NCBI GenBank assembly: GCA_902773265.1
Contig: CACYDZ010000292.1
Location: 1 to 7,225, forward strand
From: an uncultured Ruminococcus sp.
GTDB lineage: Bacteria > Bacillota > Clostridia > Oscillospirales > Acutalibacteraceae
Direction: 5' to 3'
DNA length: 7,225 nucleotides
Shown here: positions 4,769 to 7,225 of the stretch, in pieces
Layout: every line of letters starts with the position of its first letter
Position numbering within the stretch: position 1 is the stretch's first letter
Notes under the pieces: model-generated
Seen by the model: only the letters and a program-made list of their open reading frames with translations
Told to the model about the DNA's origin: nothing
The model's database searches: none
Program-made: the position numbers and the translations under genes

Positions 4769-5257
4769 TTACCCCTGTATCATTGTTTTATCTGTCAATG
4801 CTGTCATCATGCCGTCTAAAGCATAGGTGCATAAATCTCCTGCAATAACCCTGTTTTCACACACAATGATATTCGTTTTGACATCATAGTTTTCCTTATC
4901 GTTAAGAACATCAAAAGTATATCGCACTGCTTTTTTCCCTTTGTAGTCATTCAGGTCAAATCCCTGATTTTTCTGCAAAGCATTATAGCTGTCATAAACG
5001 GCATTAAATACTGACGGTATCATAATTTCACTTTCCGTCATTGTATTTTCATCCACAACGATGTCAAATTGTTGAAAAAAATCCGTCAAAGAATAATTCT
5101 CATCAATCTGTATACAGAAATTTCCCATACTTTCACAATAGGCTGTTGTGGGTAGCTGACTTAAAAAAGTCAGCTTTACGCCTACTGTCAACAATAATAA
5201 TATTGCCAACAGCACGGCAATAATTGTTTTGCGGTCAATTTTTTTAATCACGAACAT
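4769..5257 (-). CDS. Membrane-anchored DUF4830-like protein
   Basis: A 162-residue protein with a short basic N-terminus (KKIDRK), one hydrophobic segment at about 11-32, and an exported domain. It has no lipobox, so it should stay anchored by the N-terminal helix. The domain has the pattern I associate with DUF4830: an opening stretch with FFQQFDIVVDE, IMIPSVFNAVYDSYN, the strongly recognisable NALQKNQGFDLNDYKGK (92-108), VRYTFDVLN, then NIIVCENRVIAGDLCT and DGMM. The function is unknown. The ATG at 5257 follows AGGAGG by nine bases. The stop at 4769-4771 is six bases from the TTG start of rsuA, whose ribosome site is formed by this gene's last codons, so the two are co-expressed. A short hairpin overlaps its own ribosome site. 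The family assignment is from memory of the motif. Confidence 0.8.
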   Translation of the reverse strand: MFVIKKIDRKTIIAVLLAILLLLTVGVKLTFLSQLPTTAYCESMGNFCIQIDENYSLTDFFQQFDIVVDENTMTESEIMIPSVFNAVYDSYNALQKNQGFDLNDYKGKKAVRYTFDVLNDKENYDVKTNIIVCENRVIAGDLCTYALDGMMTALTDKTMIQG

Positions 5258-5266
5258 AATGCTATG

Positions 5267-5290
5267 CCTCCTGAAATTTTCACTTTCAGG
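5267..5290 (-). promoter_or_regulatory. Small hairpin overlapping the ribosome site of the DUF4830-like gene
   Basis: On the minus strand CCTGAAA (5290-5284) can pair with TTTCAGG (5276-5270) over 7 bp around a seven-base loop. The second arm contains the first AGG of the CAGGAGG ribosome site (5272-5266), so the fold could reduce translation initiation. The stem is short and AT-rich, and the effect is speculative. Confidence 0.35.
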
Positions 5291-5333
5291 AAAAATATAT
5301 GTTCAAGCACCCTCAAACATTCTATAAACTATA

Positions 5334-5362
5334 ATTTAAACAACAGCAAAAATGTCTGTCAT
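5334..5362 (-). promoter_or_regulatory. Possible promoter of the DUF4830-rsuA pair
   Basis: On the minus strand ATGACA (5362-5357) is followed after 17 bases by TTAAAT (5339-5334). The -10 match is poor and other AT-rich hexamers nearby (TATAGA) compete. A promoter is expected in this gap because the gene to the right ends in a terminator. Confidence 0.3.
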
Positions 5363-5438
5363 TCCGAACAAAGTAAGAAATCTTATTTTATCTGAAAAAC
5401 AATCCGTCAAAGGACTGCCCTCTTCAACTCTTCTTAAC

Positions 5439-5474
5439 AAAAAGAGGTCTGTCATCATACAGACATGACAGACC
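5439..5474 (-). terminator. Intrinsic terminator of the sortase operon
   Basis: GGTCTGTCA (5446-5454) pairs perfectly over 9 bp with 5466-5474. On the minus strand the stem is followed by TCTTTTTG. It begins seven bases after the stop codon at 5481-5483 and closes the three-gene run. Confidence 0.82.
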
Positions 5475-5480
5475 GTTGCA

Positions 5481-6374
5481 TTAATCATCTTCGTCAGAAA
5501 CTTCCAATGAACCTTTTCCCACATGAGAATGTGTTCTTTTAGGGTAAATATAACGGAAAAGAATAAACAAAGCGACAGAAACTACCGCAAAAAATATGCC
5601 GACATACAAAAAAGTCATCGTAAAGTGGTTACTGATATAGTCAAACAAATCACGGACAGCCTGAGAGGTAATATTCAGATTTCTTTTTTTCTTTGTGGCT
5701 ATCAAAGCAATAAAAGAAACCATCATACCAATAAATCCCGTAATGGTTGCATAACATATATATCTCACTGCACGGTGTTTCCATCTGCTGGAGAAAATCA
5801 GAATAATCATCAAAAGGACAATAAAAGCACTGCTTACCCCTATCGTTACGGGCAATACCTGTTTAATTTCCATAAAGCGTCCAGAAATACGGCTGAGAAA
5901 CGGTATCTGTACAGACTTGCGGTAAACAGATACCGCCTTATTAACCAGATATTCCCTGTTTTCTTTGGAAACACTTTCAGGCTTGATAGACTTCTTAACG
6001 ATATATTCATCAAGGGCTTTATTGAATACCTGTTTGAACCTGTCTGTGCTGACAACCGTTTTCTTTCCCGAATAGAAATTCGTCATATATTCCGTCATAT
6101 CTTCCCTGATAACGGTTTCGTCCAGAAAATCATCAAAGAAACTTTCATCAATACCACTGGCATAACCCAAATCTTTGAGATTACGCAGAATTTCGGCACG
6201 CAACAATTCATAATAACTGACTTTCTCCATACTGCCTGTGATAAAATCCTGCTTGAAGAGGGTGAACTGTAAAATCAACGCCAGCGAAAGCACCAGCATC
6301 ATACAGGACAGAATAAACGAAAGAACAACATACATCACTTTGACAGCTTTAGAGGTATGGTGGTGTCTTGCCAT
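5481..6374 (-). CDS. Four-pass membrane protein with a large external loop, in a sortase operon
   Basis: I do not recognise a named family. Hydrophobic segments are visible at about 13-36, 173-195, 205-226 and 253-275. With a basic N-terminus (ARHHHTSK) inside, residues 37-172 would form one large extracytoplasmic domain. That domain is charged and mostly helical (for example SYYELLRAEILRNLKDLG at 53-70). The C-terminus is cytoplasmic and ends in EVSDEDD. The ATG at 6374 shares one base with the sortase stop (TAATG), and GGGAGG lies seven bases upstream inside the sortase gene, so translation is coupled and the two products are probably needed together. It could be a sortase partner, a surface-protein handling factor or a holin-like accessory; nothing in the sequence decides this. 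It is followed by an intrinsic terminator. Confidence 0.82.
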   Translation of the reverse strand: MARHHHTSKAVKVMYVVLSFILSCMMLVLSLALILQFTLFKQDFITGSMEKVSYYELLRAEILRNLKDLGYASGIDESFFDDFLDETVIREDMTEYMTNFYSGKKTVVSTDRFKQVFNKALDEYIVKKSIKPESVSKENREYLVNKAVSVYRKSVQIPFLSRISGRFMEIKQVLPVTIGVSSAFIVLLMIILIFSSRWKHRAVRYICYATITGFIGMMVSFIALIATKKKRNLNITSQAVRDLFDYISNHFTMTFLYVGIFFAVVSVALFILFRYIYPKRTHSHVGKGSLEVSDEDD

Positions 6375-7186
6375 TATTCTCCCTCCCCACTGTCTGCATT
6401 GTCATCGTCATCAAAATCCTCAAAATCGTCCTCATCGTCTTCTTCCTCATACTTGTCGACAACCTGAGGTCCTGATATCAATTCCCCATACACAAAACAA
6501 CGCCAAGGTGTAAGTCCCAGTTCATCAAAAGGATAACAGGTATACATTATCAGATTTTCTCTTGGGGCAGACAAATCATACGCAGACCCATCATTAGCCT
6601 TCTTTACGGCAACATCATTAATACGGTACTGATAATTTCCGTAACTGGTTTTAATTCTGACAATCTGTCCTTTTGCGGCGTTTTTCAGACCATTGAAATA
6701 GGTGTTGTTATGCCCGGCAATCAGAATGGTTCCGCCGTATCCGGGAATAAAACTCCCCGCATAAATTCCCACACCGTTTCGCAAGGCGACATCATCATCG
6801 CCAAAAAATAACGGCACATCTATTCCACATTCTTCAATAATCAGTTCTCCAAAGAGATTATTATAAGACGGATAGGTCAATGTTCTTGCGGGAACAGTTT
6901 CCAGTTCTGTGGGCTGTTCTTTTACCTTCCCCTGACTATCCGTTATGATTTCTGTTGGTTTTTCGGCGACAGGCACAAAAATATTCTTATACTCATCTGA
7001 TGAATAATTTTTAACACTATCAGAAAACAAAACCCCCAGTTCTTCTTTCAACAACTTCAAAGACGGGAATATTGCTATATAAACCGCTAAACAAATCACC
7101 GCAAAAAACATAACGGGAAGAATTAAAAAACCCTTCCCACTAGTTTTGCGGTGCTTATGCCTGTGCCTGCTATTGAAGTCAGACAT
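6374..7186 (-). CDS. Sortase (class D-like transpeptidase) with an acidic C-terminal tail
   Basis: A membrane-anchored cysteine transpeptidase that would cleave a sorting signal and join surface proteins to the cell wall or to each other. Numbered from the ATG at 7186 (270 residues): basic, histidine-rich cytoplasmic start (RHRHKHRK, 7-14), one membrane anchor at about 20-40, a linker, and the sortase domain at about 108-240. The catalytic residues are visible: H159 in IAGHNN, C217 in LIMYTCYPF and R229 in TPWRCF. The TLxTC motif is altered to IMYTC. After the domain comes an unusual tail from E247 in which 17 of 24 residues are Asp or Glu. The class is inferred from the single N-terminal anchor and the TCYPF context. 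The ATG overlaps the preceding gene's stop by one base (TGATG); an in-frame TTG at 7189 is less likely. It is the second gene of a coupled run. Confidence 0.9.
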   Translation of the reverse strand: MSDFNSRHRHKHRKTSGKGFLILPVMFFAVICLAVYIAIFPSLKLLKEELGVLFSDSVKNYSSDEYKNIFVPVAEKPTEIITDSQGKVKEQPTELETVPARTLTYPSYNNLFGELIIEECGIDVPLFFGDDDVALRNGVGIYAGSFIPGYGGTILIAGHNNTYFNGLKNAAKGQIVRIKTSYGNYQYRINDVAVKKANDGSAYDLSAPRENLIMYTCYPFDELGLTPWRCFVYGELISGPQVVDKYEEEDDEDDFEDFDDDDNADSGEGE

Positions 7187-7225
7187 CAATCATCAAGCTC
7201 TTTCTTTTCTTGTTTTGAAAGCGTA
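7186..7225 (-). CDS. 3' end of an upstream gene in the sortase operon (partial)
   Basis: The last twelve codons and stop of a gene entering from the right, read as TLSKQEKKELDD. The frame is chosen because its TGA (7188-7186) overlaps the sortase ATG by one base, as the sortase stop does with the next gene. The charged tail would suit a cytoplasmic end. The product cannot be identified from this fragment. Confidence 0.55.
   Translation of the reverse strand, partial: TLSKQEKKELDD

Noticed and set aside
5523..6272. A 249-codon open frame on the plus strand
   Set aside because: It lies opposite the four-pass membrane protein, has no ribosome site, and its residue make-up (rich in N, R, F, I) is typical of a shadow frame.

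Overview
The window looks like a chromosomal stretch of a low-GC, Gram-positive gut-type Clostridia, most likely near Ruminococcus (Oscillospiraceae). I base this on the AT-rich sequence, strong AGGAGG ribosome sites, consensus TTGACA/TATAAT promoters, an MsmK-type sugar ATPase, a sortase, a DUF4830-like protein and a Clostridia-type small XRE regulator. The genus is inference. All genes except the XRE regulator are on the minus strand.

Layout from left to right. A complete zinc-type cation diffusion facilitator (6-890, minus) has its own strong promoter. A very small lysine-rich protein (928-1134, minus) is divergent from a small XRE-family regulator (1230-1721, plus). The space between them holds a consensus promoter with a palindrome over its -10. 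Next comes a non-coding stretch with a 25-bp inverted-repeat pair (1499-1853) and a nest of palindromes (1861-1946). Then follow a conserved hypothetical protein (1952-2584, minus), an orphan MsmK/UgpC-type sugar-ABC ATPase (2718-3872, minus), an RsuA-type rRNA pseudouridine synthase (4022-4762, minus, TTG start) coupled to an upstream membrane-anchored DUF4830-like protein (4769-5257, minus), and a three-gene run reading into the window from the right: the end of an unknown gene (7186-7225), a sortase (6374-7186) and a four-pass membrane protein (5481-6374). The genes of this run overlap by single bases and the run ends in an intrinsic terminator.

The most interesting part is 928-1721. In both divergent small genes the recognisable protein core ends and a long perfect stem with the character of an intrinsic terminator begins before any in-frame stop codon. 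The nominal stop of the small basic gene lies past its terminator, inside the -10 box of the next gene's promoter. Transcripts ending at these terminators would have no stop codon. That is the arrangement known for the ribosome-rescue factors ArfA (Escherichia coli) and BrfA (Bacillus subtilis), whose output is held down by tmRNA. I propose that the pair is a trans-translation-sensing module, with the basic protein a candidate rescue factor and the XRE protein its regulator. This is a hypothesis: the architecture is visible, the function is not.

Secondary points are the modular nest of palindromes at 1861-1946, the possible MITE-like inverted-repeat unit next to it, and the strongly acidic C-terminal tail of the sortase.
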